Source of the DNA: CAYOBW01 sp964402115
GTDB taxonomy: Bacteria > Verrucomicrobiota > Kiritimatiellia > UBA8416 > CAYOBW01
Assembly (NCBI GenBank): GCA_964402115.1
Contig: CAYOBW010000014.1
Span: 1-53,714 of the forward strand
Reading direction: 5' to 3'
DNA length: 53,714 nucleotides
Shown: piece after piece, positions 8,605-19,400 of the stretch
Layout of the letters: every line of letters begins with the position of its first letter
Numbering within the stretch: position 1 is the stretch's first letter
Position numbers and translations under genes: made by a program
Notes under the pieces: generated by a model
What the model was told of the DNA's origin: nothing
Databases searched by the model: none
The model's input: the letters and a program-made list of their open reading frames with translations, nothing else

Positions 8605-9891
8605 ATGCACAAACAAGCTTGTCTCGGCGTGGCGGTGTGGCTGGCAGTGGGAGTGGGGTGGGGGCGGGCCGACTGGCCGGAGTTTCGCGGCCCGACCGCC
8701 GACGGGGTGGCAGCTGGCGCGGCCGGGTTCCCCCTGCGCTGGAGCGAAACGGAGAACGTGACTTGGAAGACCGCGATCCCGCACCGCGGCTGGTCCACCC
8801 CCGCCATCATGGACGGCCAGGTCTGGCTGACCACGGCCAGGGTTGACGGGCAGGACTTCTTCGCGCTGGGCCTGGATGCGCGCACGGGCGAGCTGCGCCG
8901 GCAGGAAACGGTTTTCCACTGCGATAATCCCGAGCCGCTGGGCAACAACGTCAACGGCTATGCCTCGCCTTCGCCGGTCTGCGCGCCCGGCCGCGTCTAC
9001 GTGCATTTCGGCAGCTACGGCACGGCCTGCCTCGATGCCCGCACGGGAAAGAAGATCTGGGAGCGCACGGACCTGCCCTGCCGCCACTTCCGTGGACCAG
9101 GCTCGTCGCCGATCCTCTTCGAGCAGCGGCTGATTCTCACCATGGATGGCGTGGACCGCCAGTACGTGGTCGCGCTGGACGCCGACACGGGCCGCACGCT
9201 GTGGCAGACCGACCGGACCGCCGCCTGGAACGATCTCGACGCCGAGGGCAAGCCCATGCGCGAAGGCGATTTGCGCAAGGCCTACAGCACGCCTCTGGTG
9301 GCCATGGTCAATGGCCAGCCCCAGATGTTCAGCGTGGGCGCCAAGGCCGCGTACGGCTACGACCCGCGCACGGGCCGCGAGCTGTGGAAGGTCCGGCACA
9401 CCTGCTACTCCGGCGCGCCGCGGCCGCTGTTTGCCCAGGGCCTGGCCCTGCTCAACACCGGGATCATGAAGCCCGAGCTGTGGGCGGTCAGGGTGGACGG
9501 GCAAGGCGATGTGACCGACACGCATGTCGCCTGGAAGAACGCCGAGAACATCCCGAAGACGCCGTCGCCCGTCATCGTGAGCAACCAGCTCTACCAGGTG
9601 AGCGACGATGGCGTGGCGTCCTGTCTCGCGGTCGGGACCGGGGCGCCGGTGTGGCGCGAGCGCCTGGGCGGCAACTACGCCGCTTCGCCGATCTGCGCCG
9701 ACGGGCGGCTGTACTTCTGCAGTCAGCAGGGCAAGACGACGGTGGTGCAGCCCGGGCCGACCTGCGCGATCCTGGCCACGAACCGGCTGGACGACGGGTG
9801 CATGGCCTCGCCCGCCGCGGACGGACGGGCCCTGTTCCTGCGGACCAAGACGCACCTGTATCGCATCGAGGATGCGCGCGCGGCGAAGTGA
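8605..9891 (+). CDS. Secreted PQQ-like beta-propeller protein
   Basis: A 428-residue protein with a signal peptide (MHKQACLGVAVWLAVGVGWGRA) followed at once by DWPEFRGPTADG, the usual opening of PVC-group PQQ-like propellers. Repeated blades carry the A-x-D-x-x-T-G-x-x-x-W motif (LDARTGELRRQ, LDARTGKKIW, LDADTGRTLWQ, YDPRTGRELW, VGTGAPVWRE). There is no CxxCH heme motif, so this is a quinoprotein-like scaffold and not obviously a dehydrogenase. An ATG at 8593 is an alternative start. The GH42-like gene begins 9 nt downstream and the stop (TGA, 9889-9891) abuts its ribosome-binding site, so the two are probably co-transcribed. Confidence 0.85.
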   Translation: MHKQACLGVAVWLAVGVGWGRADWPEFRGPTADGVAAGAAGFPLRWSETENVTWKTAIPHRGWSTPAIMDGQVWLTTARVDGQDFFALGLDARTGELRRQETVFHCDNPEPLGNNVNGYASPSPVCAPGRVYVHFGSYGTACLDARTGKKIWERTDLPCRHFRGPGSSPILFEQRLILTMDGVDRQYVVALDADTGRTLWQTDRTAAWNDLDAEGKPMREGDLRKAYSTPLVAMVNGQPQMFSVGAKAAYGYDPRTGRELWKVRHTCYSGAPRPLFAQGLALLNTGIMKPELWAVRVDGQGDVTDTHVAWKNAENIPKTPSPVIVSNQLYQVSDDGVASCLAVGTGAPVWRERLGGNYAASPICADGRLYFCSQQGKTTVVQPGPTCAILATNRLDDGCMASPAADGRALFLRTKTHLYRIEDARAAK

Positions 9892-9900
9892 GGAGTGCTT

Positions 9901-12690
9901 TTGAGCGATAAACGCGACGTCCTGCTGGTTTGCCTGTGTACGCTGCTCGCCGGCGGCGTGCGCGCGGAGGAGCTGCCGCCGGACCTCTGCATCACGCTGG
10001 GCGTGACCAACAGCGGCGAGGGGCTGAGCGTGCCCGCGGGCGGAGATGGCGCGAATGTTCCGGACGTGGTCGGGGGGACGCCCGCGCGCCGGGTGCAGGG
10101 GCCGGGGGCGCGGTACCTGTATGTCGCGGTCAACCACCCCGCCTACCTCCCGGGCCCGCGCGATCTCTACGTCACCGCCGAGGTGTACGACGCAGCGTTT
10201 GGCCGGCTCGCGCTGCAGTACGACAAGGCCGCCGCCACGCCCACCCTGGAAAGCCGCTACGCGGCCGCGGAGGGTTCCCTGCTGCAGTTGGGGGGCGGCA
10301 CCTGGCGGCGCGCCGTCTTCCACCTGCCCGCGGCGCGCCTTGCCCACGGCCAGAACGGCGGGGCCGACTTCCGCCTGGACGGACCCCGGCTCGCCGTACG
10401 CGCCATCACCGTTTCGCCGCGGCGGCCGGCCGACTACGCCGCCAATCAGTCGCCCGATGCCGCGACCCTGCGCGCGCTGGCTGTCAAGCGGCCGCCGGGC
10501 ATGGAGCTGACCTTCGGCAATGACGCCCACGCCGCCGATGCCGCGGTCTTCAAGGCCCTGTCCGTCACCAGCGTCGAGAGCTACGTGGACTGGGCGGGCG
10601 TGGAGCCGGAACCCGGGCGCTGGGTGTGGGACAAGTGGGACAAGCAGGTTGCGATCCTGCAGGCTGCGGGACTGAAGTGGGTGCCGTTCCTGATCGCCGG
10701 CCCGGCCTATGCCACGCCGCTCTGGTTTCAACAGGGACCGGACGCGTGCGTCTACCGCTGCCTTGAGCATGGCAAAGACAGCAAAGTCCAGAGCCTCTTC
10801 AATCCGCGCCTGCGGCCGCACATCGAGCGCTTCCTGGAGGCGTTCGCCGCCCGCTATCGCGACACCGGCGTGATCGAGTCGGTCCTCCTCGGGGTGACAG
10901 GCATCTACGGCGAGAGCATCTACCCCGCCGGGCCGGAGGGCGGGTGGACGGCGCGCCTGACGGGGGACTACCACAACCACGCCGGCTGGTGGATGGGCGA
11001 TCCTCTTGCGGCGCAAGCCTTTCGTGCGGAGCTGCAGAAGCGCTATGGCGGTTCGGTGGCCGCGCTCAATGCCGCCTGGGGCTCGCGCCATGGCAGCTTC
11101 GACGCCTTGGCCCCGTGCCTGCCCGACCGCGCCTCCGGCGACCGCGCGCGGGCGGACCTGGTGGAGTGGTACCAGCAGGCCATGACCGACTGGGCGCAGT
11201 TCTGGGTGACCGCCACCCGCCACGCTTTCCCGCGCACGCCGATCTACCTCTGCACGGGGGGTGATGGGACGCCGGAGCTTGGCGCGGACTTCACGGCCCA
11301 GGCCGCGGCCATCGCCCCGCTGGGGGCCGGCATCCGCATCACGAACGAAGGCAGCGACTACACGCAGAACTTCACCCTGACGCGCGAGGCCGCCACGGCG
11401 ACCCGGCTTTACGGCACGTTTTGCGGCTTCGAGCCAGCCTCCGGGGTGGACGCGGCTGGCGTCGTGGCGCGCATCTACAACGCCACGGCCTCCGGCGCCA
11501 GGCAACTGCACGACTACACGCCCAACACGCTGGGGCACGGCGCCGACGCGCTGGCCAGCTTCCGCGCCAACGCGGAGTGGCTCGTGTTGCGCACGCCGCG
11601 ACCCGAGGCGGCCGTTTACCTGGCACGCGAAACGTGGGCGCTCGAGCCGGGCGCGCTGGGTCGGCTGTACGCCCGGGCCCGCCGGCTGCGCGACCTGGCG
11701 GACCTCGATTTCGCGACGCGGCGGTCGGTGGCGGACGGGGTTCTGCGCGCCCACCGGTTGCTGGTGTTGACCGACGCGCCGGTTCTTGAGCCGGCCGCCG
11801 CGGACGCCATCGAGGCGTGGGTGCGGGCGGGCGGCACGCTGCTGGCGGTGGCTCGCTCCGGCGAGCTGCCCGGGTCGCGCCTGTACGATCTGGCCGCGTG
11901 GCGGGGACGCCTGTTCGCCGACGCCGGATCCGCCGTCCCCCCGGCGCCGGCCCTGCTGCGGACGGCTCTGGCCGGTCCGGCGCCGGCGCACTGGCGCCTG
12001 GCGGTGGGCGATCCCGCGGCGGAGACCTGGCTGCAGGGGGCGTGGCATGGCAGCGAGGGAGCCGGCCTGTGGCCCGAATGGCCTGGCGCCACGATGCGCT
12101 GGACCGGGGGACAGGCAAAGCTGCCGCTGCCGGTGAGCCCCGGGGACAGGTACCATGTGCGGTTGAACCTCTATGTGCCCAAACAGGCGCTGGGACCGTC
12201 GGGCGTTGTCGTCCGGGTCGCGGGAGAGAAGATCGGCACGCTGAACGAAGCGGGGCGGCAGGATCCGGTCTACACGTTCGTGGCGGGCGAATCCAGTCGT
12301 CATGCATTGCCAGACATGGAGTTAAGCGCCACCCCGTGGCGCCCGTCTGACCAGCGAGAAGGCGGCGGCGACCGCCGGCTGCTGGGCGTGGCGGTTCGCG
12401 CGATCGAACTTTGGCGCGAGGGCGCAGAAGCTGTGCCCGTCGCCGGGGCTGCCCTGCGCGCCGGGGTGGACACGGCGTGCCTGGCACGCTGCCAGCGCAC
12501 GGTGGGGCAGGGGCGCACCGTGCTCTGGGCGGGCAAGGACGACGCGGACCGGGTGCTCTCAGCCCTCTTCGTCTCGCTGCTCACGCAGCCCGCCGACGGC
12601 GTATCGGACGGCCGCTTTGCCACGCCGACCACCCAGGGCGTGCTCTGGCTCGACACCGCAAAAGCGCGAATCTGGCAGGAGGGGCTGTGA
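9901..12690 (+). CDS. Secreted glycoside hydrolase, GH42-like (GH-A clan)
   Basis: A 929-residue exported enzyme. The likely start is TTG at 9901, 5 nt after AGGAG; a GTG at 9895 is the alternative. The signal peptide ends LLAGGVRA. Residues about 195-500 form a (beta/alpha)8 barrel of clan GH-A: FKALSVTSVESYVDWAGVEP, then the putative acid/base Glu338 in GIYGESIYP and the putative nucleophile Glu483 in RITNEGSDY. A Rossmann-like domain (about 570-680: LLVLTDAPVLEPAAADAIE, VRAGGTLLAV) resembles the GH42 trimerisation domain. The C-terminal third is beta-rich, possibly carbohydrate binding. The substrate is probably a beta-galactoside or related sugar (inference). The stop overlaps the GTG of the next gene (GTGA). 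Confidence 0.8.
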   Translation: MSDKRDVLLVCLCTLLAGGVRAEELPPDLCITLGVTNSGEGLSVPAGGDGANVPDVVGGTPARRVQGPGARYLYVAVNHPAYLPGPRDLYVTAEVYDAAFGRLALQYDKAAATPTLESRYAAAEGSLLQLGGGTWRRAVFHLPAARLAHGQNGGADFRLDGPRLAVRAITVSPRRPADYAANQSPDAATLRALAVKRPPGMELTFGNDAHAADAAVFKALSVTSVESYVDWAGVEPEPGRWVWDKWDKQVAILQAAGLKWVPFLIAGPAYATPLWFQQGPDACVYRCLEHGKDSKVQSLFNPRLRPHIERFLEAFAARYRDTGVIESVLLGVTGIYGESIYPAGPEGGWTARLTGDYHNHAGWWMGDPLAAQAFRAELQKRYGGSVAALNAAWGSRHGSFDALAPCLPDRASGDRARADLVEWYQQAMTDWAQFWVTATRHAFPRTPIYLCTGGDGTPELGADFTAQAAAIAPLGAGIRITNEGSDYTQNFTLTREAATATRLYGTFCGFEPASGVDAAGVVARIYNATASGARQLHDYTPNTLGHGADALASFRANAEWLVLRTPRPEAAVYLARETWALEPGALGRLYARARRLRDLADLDFATRRSVADGVLRAHRLLVLTDAPVLEPAAADAIEAWVRAGGTLLAVARSGELPGSRLYDLAAWRGRLFADAGSAVPPAPALLRTALAGPAPAHWRLAVGDPAAETWLQGAWHGSEGAGLWPEWPGATMRWTGGQAKLPLPVSPGDRYHVRLNLYVPKQALGPSGVVVRVAGEKIGTLNEAGRQDPVYTFVAGESSRHALPDMELSATPWRPSDQREGGGDRRLLGVAVRAIELWREGAEAVPVAGAALRAGVDTACLARCQRTVGQGRTVLWAGKDDADRVLSALFVSLLTQPADGVSDGRFATPTTQGVLWLDTAKARIWQEGL

Positions 12691-13952
12691 ACCACCGTCA
12701 GCCAGCTCACAGGCACACAGCCGCACCGCCCCCACGCCCGGCGGGGCCGCCGCTGCCGCTGGACCAGTGGGTGCGGCGGCTGCTGGGGCTCTGGCGGCAG
12801 CGCCGGCCCTCGCGCGGCGCGCGCCCCCGCGACTGGCTGGCGCCGGACGAGCTGGCCGCCTTGCGCAACTCGTTGCGCGGGCTCACGCACGGCCTCGGCA
12901 CGACGCGGGCCCTGGCGGGCGCCCACTACCTCGAACAGCCCGAATCGCTCGGCGCCTACCTTCTCTATTTCTGGCCGGTCTCCTACGCGCAGGTGGCGTA
13001 CGCGCTGCTCCAGGCCGGCTTCACCCCCGCCCGCCCGCCTGCTCGCGCGCTGGATCTCGGCTGCGGACCGGGCCCGGCCACGGCGGCCCTGCTGGATGCC
13101 GGCGCGCGCGAGGTCGTGGCGGCTGACCGCAGCCCCGCCGCGCTCGACGCGCTGCGTCAGCTGGCCGGCGACGACGCGCGCCGGGTGACGCTGCGCGTGT
13201 GGGACGCGCACCAGGCTACCCCGCCGCTCGCCGACAACTCGTTCGACTGCATCGTTGTCGGGCACTTGCTCAACGAGCTTTGGCGCGACGCCCCCGACCG
13301 CGTGGAGCGCCGCACCGCCCTCCTGCGCGCCCTGCTGCCGGCGCTGACCCCCGCCGGCGTGCTGATCGTCATCGAGCCGGCGCTGCACCACGCCGCGCGC
13401 GAGCTGCTCGCCGTGCGCGACGGGCTGCTGGATGCCGGCGCCTGGATTCACGCGCCGTGCACGCTGCAAGGCGCGTGCCCGGCGCTGCGCGACGACCGCG
13501 CGACCTGCCACACGGAGGTGGCGTGGCAGCCGCCGCGCCTCCTGCAGGACATCGCGGCCGAAGCCGGCCCGCACCGCGAAGCGCTCAAGATGGCCTGGCT
13601 GGTTGCCAGGCGCGAGCCGCTGCCGGATGCGCCGGCGGACCTGCTGCGGGTGGTCTCCGACCCGCTTCTCAACAAGGCCGGGCGTCTGCGGATGCTCGTC
13701 TGCGGCGCGGGCGGCCGGTTTGCCCTGTCGGCCCACCCGCGCGACGCGCACGCCGCCGTGCGGACCTTCCTGGGCCTGCGCCGTGGCGACCTGATCCGCG
13801 TGTGGCAGCCCGAGCCCCGCGGCGAGGCCTGGGGCGTGGGGGAGGAGACGGTTATCACCGTGGTTGCCGCCCCGCCCGCCGCCCCGGGCCAAGCCGTCAC
13901 AGGCTGCGGCCGGATGCATCCGAGAGGATCTGCGCGCGTGGCGGGACGGTGA
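12687..13952 (+). CDS. Rsm22-family (METTL17-like) ribosomal small-subunit methyltransferase-like protein
   Basis: A 421-residue protein with a class I SAM-binding domain: motif I ALDLGCGPGPATAALLDAGA, the acidic motif VVAADRSP, and SFDCIVVGHLLNELW. Cysteines in CTLQGACPALRDDRATCH match the conserved Cys cluster that binds an iron-sulfur centre in Rsm22/METTL17 proteins, which act in (mito)ribosomal small-subunit assembly. The C-terminus (residues about 320-415) is a small beta-domain. The start is GTG at 12687, preceded by AGGAGGGG and overlapping the upstream TGA, so translational coupling to the hydrolase is likely although the functions seem unrelated. The 3' end overlaps the convergent GH81-like gene by 56 nt. 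Confidence 0.85.
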   Translation: MNHRQPAHRHTAAPPPRPAGPPLPLDQWVRRLLGLWRQRRPSRGARPRDWLAPDELAALRNSLRGLTHGLGTTRALAGAHYLEQPESLGAYLLYFWPVSYAQVAYALLQAGFTPARPPARALDLGCGPGPATAALLDAGAREVVAADRSPAALDALRQLAGDDARRVTLRVWDAHQATPPLADNSFDCIVVGHLLNELWRDAPDRVERRTALLRALLPALTPAGVLIVIEPALHHAARELLAVRDGLLDAGAWIHAPCTLQGACPALRDDRATCHTEVAWQPPRLLQDIAAEAGPHREALKMAWLVARREPLPDAPADLLRVVSDPLLNKAGRLRMLVCGAGGRFALSAHPRDAHAAVRTFLGLRRGDLIRVWQPEPRGEAWGVGEETVITVVAAPPAAPGQAVTGCGRMHPRGSARVAGR

Positions 13953-16191
13953 TCCGGGCGCCGTCGGAGAAGGTCACGACGAGCGGTGTCGCGTCGCCGT
14001 TGTAGGCGGCGTAGGCACGCACCCCGCCGCGGGTGAAGACCAAGGCCAGCGGGTGGTCGGCCGTCACGGCGGCGTCGGGCAGGCCGACGTTCCGCAGTGT
14101 GTGAATCCAATGGTACATGAACGCGTGCGTATTGCCGCCTTCGAGTTTGCATTGCGGCGTGGCGTCCAGGTGGGCCGCGGCGGGCGCGGGATCCTGCAGG
14201 GCGTTGAACATGCAGACGAGATCGCCCCAGCCGGTGTTGTAGTCCGCCCCGCCCTTGCGGACGGCAATGAGGCGGTCGTGGTTTCGCTTCACGTAGCCGG
14301 GATGGCGGCCCATGTAGAGCGAGGCGGGCGTGAACGGCAGCCAGTTGATGCCGTGGATGCAGTCGATGTCTCCGGAGAACCAGGTGCCGAACGCCCCCTT
14401 GCCGCCCCAGACCATGCCCAGCGCGACGTTTGGAAACTCCCGCGGGAAATTTGTGCCCGACACGTCGAACCAGTACTCCTCCACGGCCGTGCGCTCGGTG
14501 TTGAACAGGCAAACCCCGGCGTCGCGCACCGCGCGGTCGCCCGTGGCCTGGCCCCAGAGGAGCAGGCCGTACCAGGCGTTCAGCGACTCGGAGGACGACT
14601 CCTGGTTGTTGCCGTCGGCGAAGTTCGCATCGCCGGAGGCCCACGAGTGGCCGGCGTAGGCGTCAAAGCAGCGGCGGAAGGGGAACAGCGTGTCGCCGCG
14701 GTCAGGCGAGGCGATGTCGCGGATGAGCAGTTGCACCATCGGTCCCCACGCCTTCGCCCAGGCCGGGTCCAGGCGCGCGACTTCGGCCGCGGCGCGAATG
14801 AAGTAGCCGTAGTGGAAATGGTGGTCGTTGAGGGTGCTGTCGCTCCCGTACGAGGGCGGACTGCCGACGAGCGTGCCCCAGGTGGCATTGTGGTAGAACA
14901 CGGGTTGCTGCTTGCCTTCGGCCGCGCTGAACCACGCTTCCAGCCGCCGCCGGAGCTCCGCCACGAACACGTCTTGCAGCGCGGAGGCGCCGGCGGCCTC
15001 GGCCATGCCGCTGAGCGTGGCGAGCTTGCCCAGGTGCTTGCCTTCCCAGTACGTGTCGCGGAACGCCTCCGGCGGTCGGTTCGCCTCGACCTGCAGGTAG
15101 CCGAGCAGGCGCGCGCGGTCCGCGATGCCCCGGGCGGGCAGCATCGGCAGCACCCCCTGCACCGGGACCGCGGTGCCGAACCCCGAGCCCGCGCCGACTT
15201 TCAGCGTGCCGCGCACGGAGCCGTAGGTCAGGCCGGTGAGGGGCGTCGTCGCGTACTTCCACTGGTGCGGATACAGCGCGAACAGCGTGCCTTGCTCCGT
15301 GCCCTCGTGCGGCGTCACGGTGAAGCGGTAGGCAGCCCTGACCGTGCCGCCGTCGACGGCGAACTCCACGCGCGTGTCCGTGACGTGGCTGTGCGCGTAG
15401 CGGCCGAAGCGCGCGAGCGTTTCCGTGCCGCTGTCCGGCAGTAGCGCCACCGTGAAGTAATCCCGCCCCTTCGCGTCGTTCGTGAACGTCGTCCCGGCGA
15501 GACCGCTCCACGTCGAACCCGTCGCGCCGAACAGGCCGTAGTGCTGCCCGTTTGCCGTGACGCCCAGGACGGCTGCCCGACCCGTGCCCGCCCACACCTG
15601 CGGCGGGCGGGTGAAGCGGATGGCGGGATTGCCGCCCGCGATCCGGCAGAACACGAACGGGCTGCCGTGCCCGAAGCTGGCCCGCAGCACCGCCGTGCCC
15701 TCCGCGAACACGGCGGTCACAAACCAGTCCGAAAACCCGCCGCAGTCCGCCCGGGCGAAACGCGCCGCTGCCGCGTGGCCGATCTGCAGGTCACCAGCCG
15801 GTCCGGCGCCGCTGCCGAAAATGCCGGCCGCGTTCGCCGTGATGTGCGCGCCGGGGTTGTTAACCGTCAGCCCGCCTTCCGCGCAGCGCAGCGCCAGCGG
15901 ATGCGCGAACAGCGGCTGCGAGTACGGCTGCCACACCAGCGAACTCCACCACTGCCCCGTCAGCATCGGGCCCTTCACGTCGGCCGTCCTGTAGAGCGTC
16001 TCAGGCAGCGGTTTGCACGGCGCCGGCCGCGCGGTGAGATACCCGCCCGCGCCGGCCTGGACGACCCCGGCGCCGGCCGCGGGGGCAAGCGCCAGCGTGA
16101 CCGCGACGCACGCCTGCGCCAGGCCGGCAGACAGCGTCCCCGGGGAGGCAGCTTCCCGGCCCTGGAAACGGTTGTGAGGGTGTGCGTGCAT
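13897..16191 (-). CDS. Secreted endo-1,3-beta-glucanase-like protein (GH81)
   Basis: A 764-residue predicted exported glucanase. It has an N-terminal beta-sandwich (about 55-330), a linker, and a helical toroid catalytic domain (about 350-740). Family GH81 signatures are present: LNDHHFHYGYF with the likely general acid Asp455, and DGNNQESSSESLNAW with Glu531 and the following acidic residue as catalytic base candidates. This family cleaves beta-1,3-glucans such as laminarin or callose. The ATG at 16191 gives a hydrophobic segment SAGLAQACVAVTLALAPAAG as a signal sequence with a longer than usual n-region. A TTG at 16278 is less likely. It is divergent from the large repeat protein at 16495. 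Confidence 0.88.
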   Translation of the reverse strand: MHAHPHNRFQGREAASPGTLSAGLAQACVAVTLALAPAAGAGVVQAGAGGYLTARPAPCKPLPETLYRTADVKGPMLTGQWWSSLVWQPYSQPLFAHPLALRCAEGGLTVNNPGAHITANAAGIFGSGAGPAGDLQIGHAAAARFARADCGGFSDWFVTAVFAEGTAVLRASFGHGSPFVFCRIAGGNPAIRFTRPPQVWAGTGRAAVLGVTANGQHYGLFGATGSTWSGLAGTTFTNDAKGRDYFTVALLPDSGTETLARFGRYAHSHVTDTRVEFAVDGGTVRAAYRFTVTPHEGTEQGTLFALYPHQWKYATTPLTGLTYGSVRGTLKVGAGSGFGTAVPVQGVLPMLPARGIADRARLLGYLQVEANRPPEAFRDTYWEGKHLGKLATLSGMAEAAGASALQDVFVAELRRRLEAWFSAAEGKQQPVFYHNATWGTLVGSPPSYGSDSTLNDHHFHYGYFIRAAAEVARLDPAWAKAWGPMVQLLIRDIASPDRGDTLFPFRRCFDAYAGHSWASGDANFADGNNQESSSESLNAWYGLLLWGQATGDRAVRDAGVCLFNTERTAVEEYWFDVSGTNFPREFPNVALGMVWGGKGAFGTWFSGDIDCIHGINWLPFTPASLYMGRHPGYVKRNHDRLIAVRKGGADYNTGWGDLVCMFNALQDPAPAAAHLDATPQCKLEGGNTHAFMYHWIHTLRNVGLPDAAVTADHPLALVFTRGGVRAYAAYNGDATPLVVTFSDGARITVPPRAQILSDASGRSL

Positions 16192-16494
16192 GCCGGGGAC
16201 CCTATCACCGCCGTATCTGGAAGACGAGTCGATAGAACCGGCGAACGTCACATCGGGCGCATTGCGCGCCCTCCCCAAATCCTCTGTTGCCGAAGGAACG
16301 GGGCGTGCTAATCTACACGGCCGTGGAGCCGGACTCCGGCAGCGTCACGGGACGGGCGTCGAAACGGGCGTTGCGGCTGGTGTTTGAACCTGGAACCGGA
16401 AGTTCGTCCGCAGTTTACGTGGATGGACGCAGATGATCAACGACTCGTGATTGAACGAGCTGGCGTTACCGGAGCCCGATTGGGGAGACCAGAC
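16192..16494. other. Divergent intergenic region
   Basis: These 303 nt separate the GH81-like gene (leftward) from the large beta-strand-repeat gene (rightward) and must hold both promoters. I can point to the GGGGAG ribosome-binding site at 16482-16487 but to no convincing promoter boxes, hairpin or repeat. Confidence 0.5.
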
Positions 16495-19400
16495 ATGCAC
16501 AGAACCGTCTTTGCGATACCACTCACCGTGATCGCCATCGTCATCGGCGCCGGGCCGGCGGTCCAGGCGGGCAACTTCACCTGGACCGGTGGCGGCGGCG
16601 ACGACAGCGTCCTCACCGGGGCCAACTGGGGCGGCACGGCGCCCGCTCAGAACGGCGACGCGGTCTTTTTCGACGGCAGCTTCCGGCCCACGCCCACGGT
16701 CCAGGCCAGCGGCTACTGGAGGTTCAGTGGCATCACCTTCAACAGCACGGCGTCGGCGTTCACGCTCAAGCAGGGCGCCGCCGGCTACTGGATCGGCCTG
16801 AACGGCAACATCGTGAACAACAGCGCCCTCACCCAGGCCGTGAGCCTGGGGTTCGATCTGCAGACCGACAGCACATTCAACGCTGCCGCCGGCCCGCTGA
16901 ACATCAGCTCGCCGGGCACACAGATCAGTCTCAACGGGCACACGCTGTACGTGGACGGCCCCTACAACACGACGCTCAGCAGCGTTATCCCGAACACCGG
17001 GGCGTCGCCTTCCCTCGTCAAGAACGGCGACGGCACGCTGACCCTTTCCGCCGCCAACACCTACAGCGGCCCGACCACCGTCAACAAGGGGACGCTGAGC
17101 CTCACGGTCGGCCAGACGCTCAAGCTTGGCAGCGCGCTCATTATCAAACCCGGCGCCACGGTCAACCTCGCCGCCGCCGGCGACGCCGTGCGCGACCTCC
17201 TCAGCATTACCATTGACGGGGGCACGCTGGCGGACACCACGGCAACCGCGGGCCACAACCACGGCATTTTCATGACAGCCGGCCGGACGCTCAACCTGAG
17301 CAACGGGGCGACGGTCACGGGCGCGGGAGCGGGAACGGGAAGCGGCACCTACGGTCAGTTGTTCCTGGGGACCGGCGGGATCACCATCAATGTCACCGGC
17401 ACGCCAGCCTGCACGCTGAATGCGGCTACGCACTGGGGAGGCAACAGCGACGCAAATGCCAACACCATCAACATTGCCGCCGGTTCGACGCTGATCAATG
17501 CCGGGCATCTTGGCAACCTGGAAGGCTCGCAGTGGGGCTATCTCCATCTGACGGGCGGCGGCACGCTGATCATGCTGGATGGCACGGGCGTCCAGAATAC
17601 GTGCACGATCGGCGTCGGCGCCACGCTGCAAATCGGCAACGGTGGGACCACCGGCGACTTCCCCAATGGCTCCGCGGGCGGGACCGGCAGCGTCATCGAC
17701 AACGGCACGGTTGTCTTCAACCGCAGCAACGCCTATGCGCCGATCCGGGCGATCAGCGGCAGCGGCGCCGTGACCCAGGCCGGCTCCGGCACCACCACGC
17801 TGAACAATGCCAACACCCACGGCGGCCTGACCACGGTCAGCGGCGGCACGCTGGCATACGGCGTCAACAACGCGCTGGGCGCCGGGGGCGTGACGGTGAA
17901 TGGCGCCACGGCCATCCTTGCCCTGGGAGTGAACCGCACCGACAGCGTCGGCACGGTTACCCTCGACGGCGGAGGGCAGATCACCGGCACCGGCACTTCC
18001 GCCTTGACCAGCACCGCCGCCTTCGAAATGAAGAACGGAACAGCTGCCGTCATCCTCGCCGGCGGAGTCCCTCTGCGCAAGTCCGGCGGAGGCAATGTGA
18101 CGCTCAGCGCCGCCAACACCTACACGGGCAGTACGACGGTGGATCTGGGCACCCTCACCATCACCGGCACGCTCAACCAGAACAGCCCGCTCGTCGTGAA
18201 CGCCGGGGCTACGGTGTCGCTCGTCGGGGCCAACGCCACGGGTAACAGCGGGGCCACGCTGACCACCGGCTCCTATACGATCAACGGCGGCACCGTATCC
18301 AATGACGGGGCCGCGAGCACGACGGAGGTCATCAACGGCGGGCTGAACCTCAACGCCGGAACGCTGGCCGCCACGGCGACGCCCAACGCGAACTACGGCA
18401 ACTTCTTCTTCTACAACAACGCGGCGCAGGTGGTTGTCACGGGCGACAGCCAATCGTTGGTTTCCGCCAGCCTGCACATGGCCGGGACGCACGCCTTCAA
18501 TGTTGCCGACGGCGCGGCGACGATCGATCTGCAGGTGTCCGGCAAGGTGGGCAATCAGGAGGGTTCGGCCTGGGGCGGCATCAACAAGACGGGTGCGGGC
18601 ACGCTGCGTCTGGGCAACGCGGCCAACAGCATCGGCGGCGTGGCGCTCAGCGGGGGCGGCGTGCTCTTCGTGGCGGGCGGTTTGGGCGGCACGGGAGCGC
18701 CCGGCGCGAAGAGCGGCTACTACCTCGCCGACTTTGCCGGCAGCTCCGTCCTGGCGTGGGACGCCGGCAACACGCAGGACGTCTCGCTCAACGGCAATTT
18801 GCGGATCCAGGCTGGCGTCACGGCGACCCTCGACACGGGGGGCAACAACGTCACGCTCGGCACGGCGCCGACCGTGGGCGCGGGAGCCGCCCTCACCAAG
18901 GCCGGCAGCGGCACGCTGACGCTGAACGCGGCCAACAGCCACACCGGCCCCACCACGGTGAACGGCGGCACCCTGGCCCTGCCCTCCACCCTCGCAGCGA
19001 CCAGCCTGCTCACCATCAACGGCGGCGGCACGGTGTTGTTGCGGGGCGCGAATGCTTTCGGCACCGGCGCGGGCACCAGGCCGGTGACGATCAACGCCGG
19101 AGGCCTGCTGACCATGAACGGCGGCTACAGCGTCAACATGGGCGCGCTGACCCTGAACGGCGGCACGCTGGACAGCGCGGGATTCTTCGACGGCACCTAC
19201 GGCAGCTACTACCTGAACGGCGACGTCACCGTCGGGCCCGGCGCATCCACGATCAGCGCCAAGCACGTCACGGCGGGCGGCGTACGCACTTTCACCGTTG
19301 CGGCCGGCGGCGCGCTGAACGTGACCGGCGATTTTTCGAATCTGTACGGTTCGTTCGGGCTGGTCAAAGCCGGCCCGGGCAGCATGGCGCTCAACGGCGA

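Noticed and set aside
8557..12303. 1248-codon open frame on the minus strand
   Set aside because: It lies opposite the PQQ-like and GH42-like genes, has no domain and no sensible start, and mirrors codon periodicity of the opposite genes.
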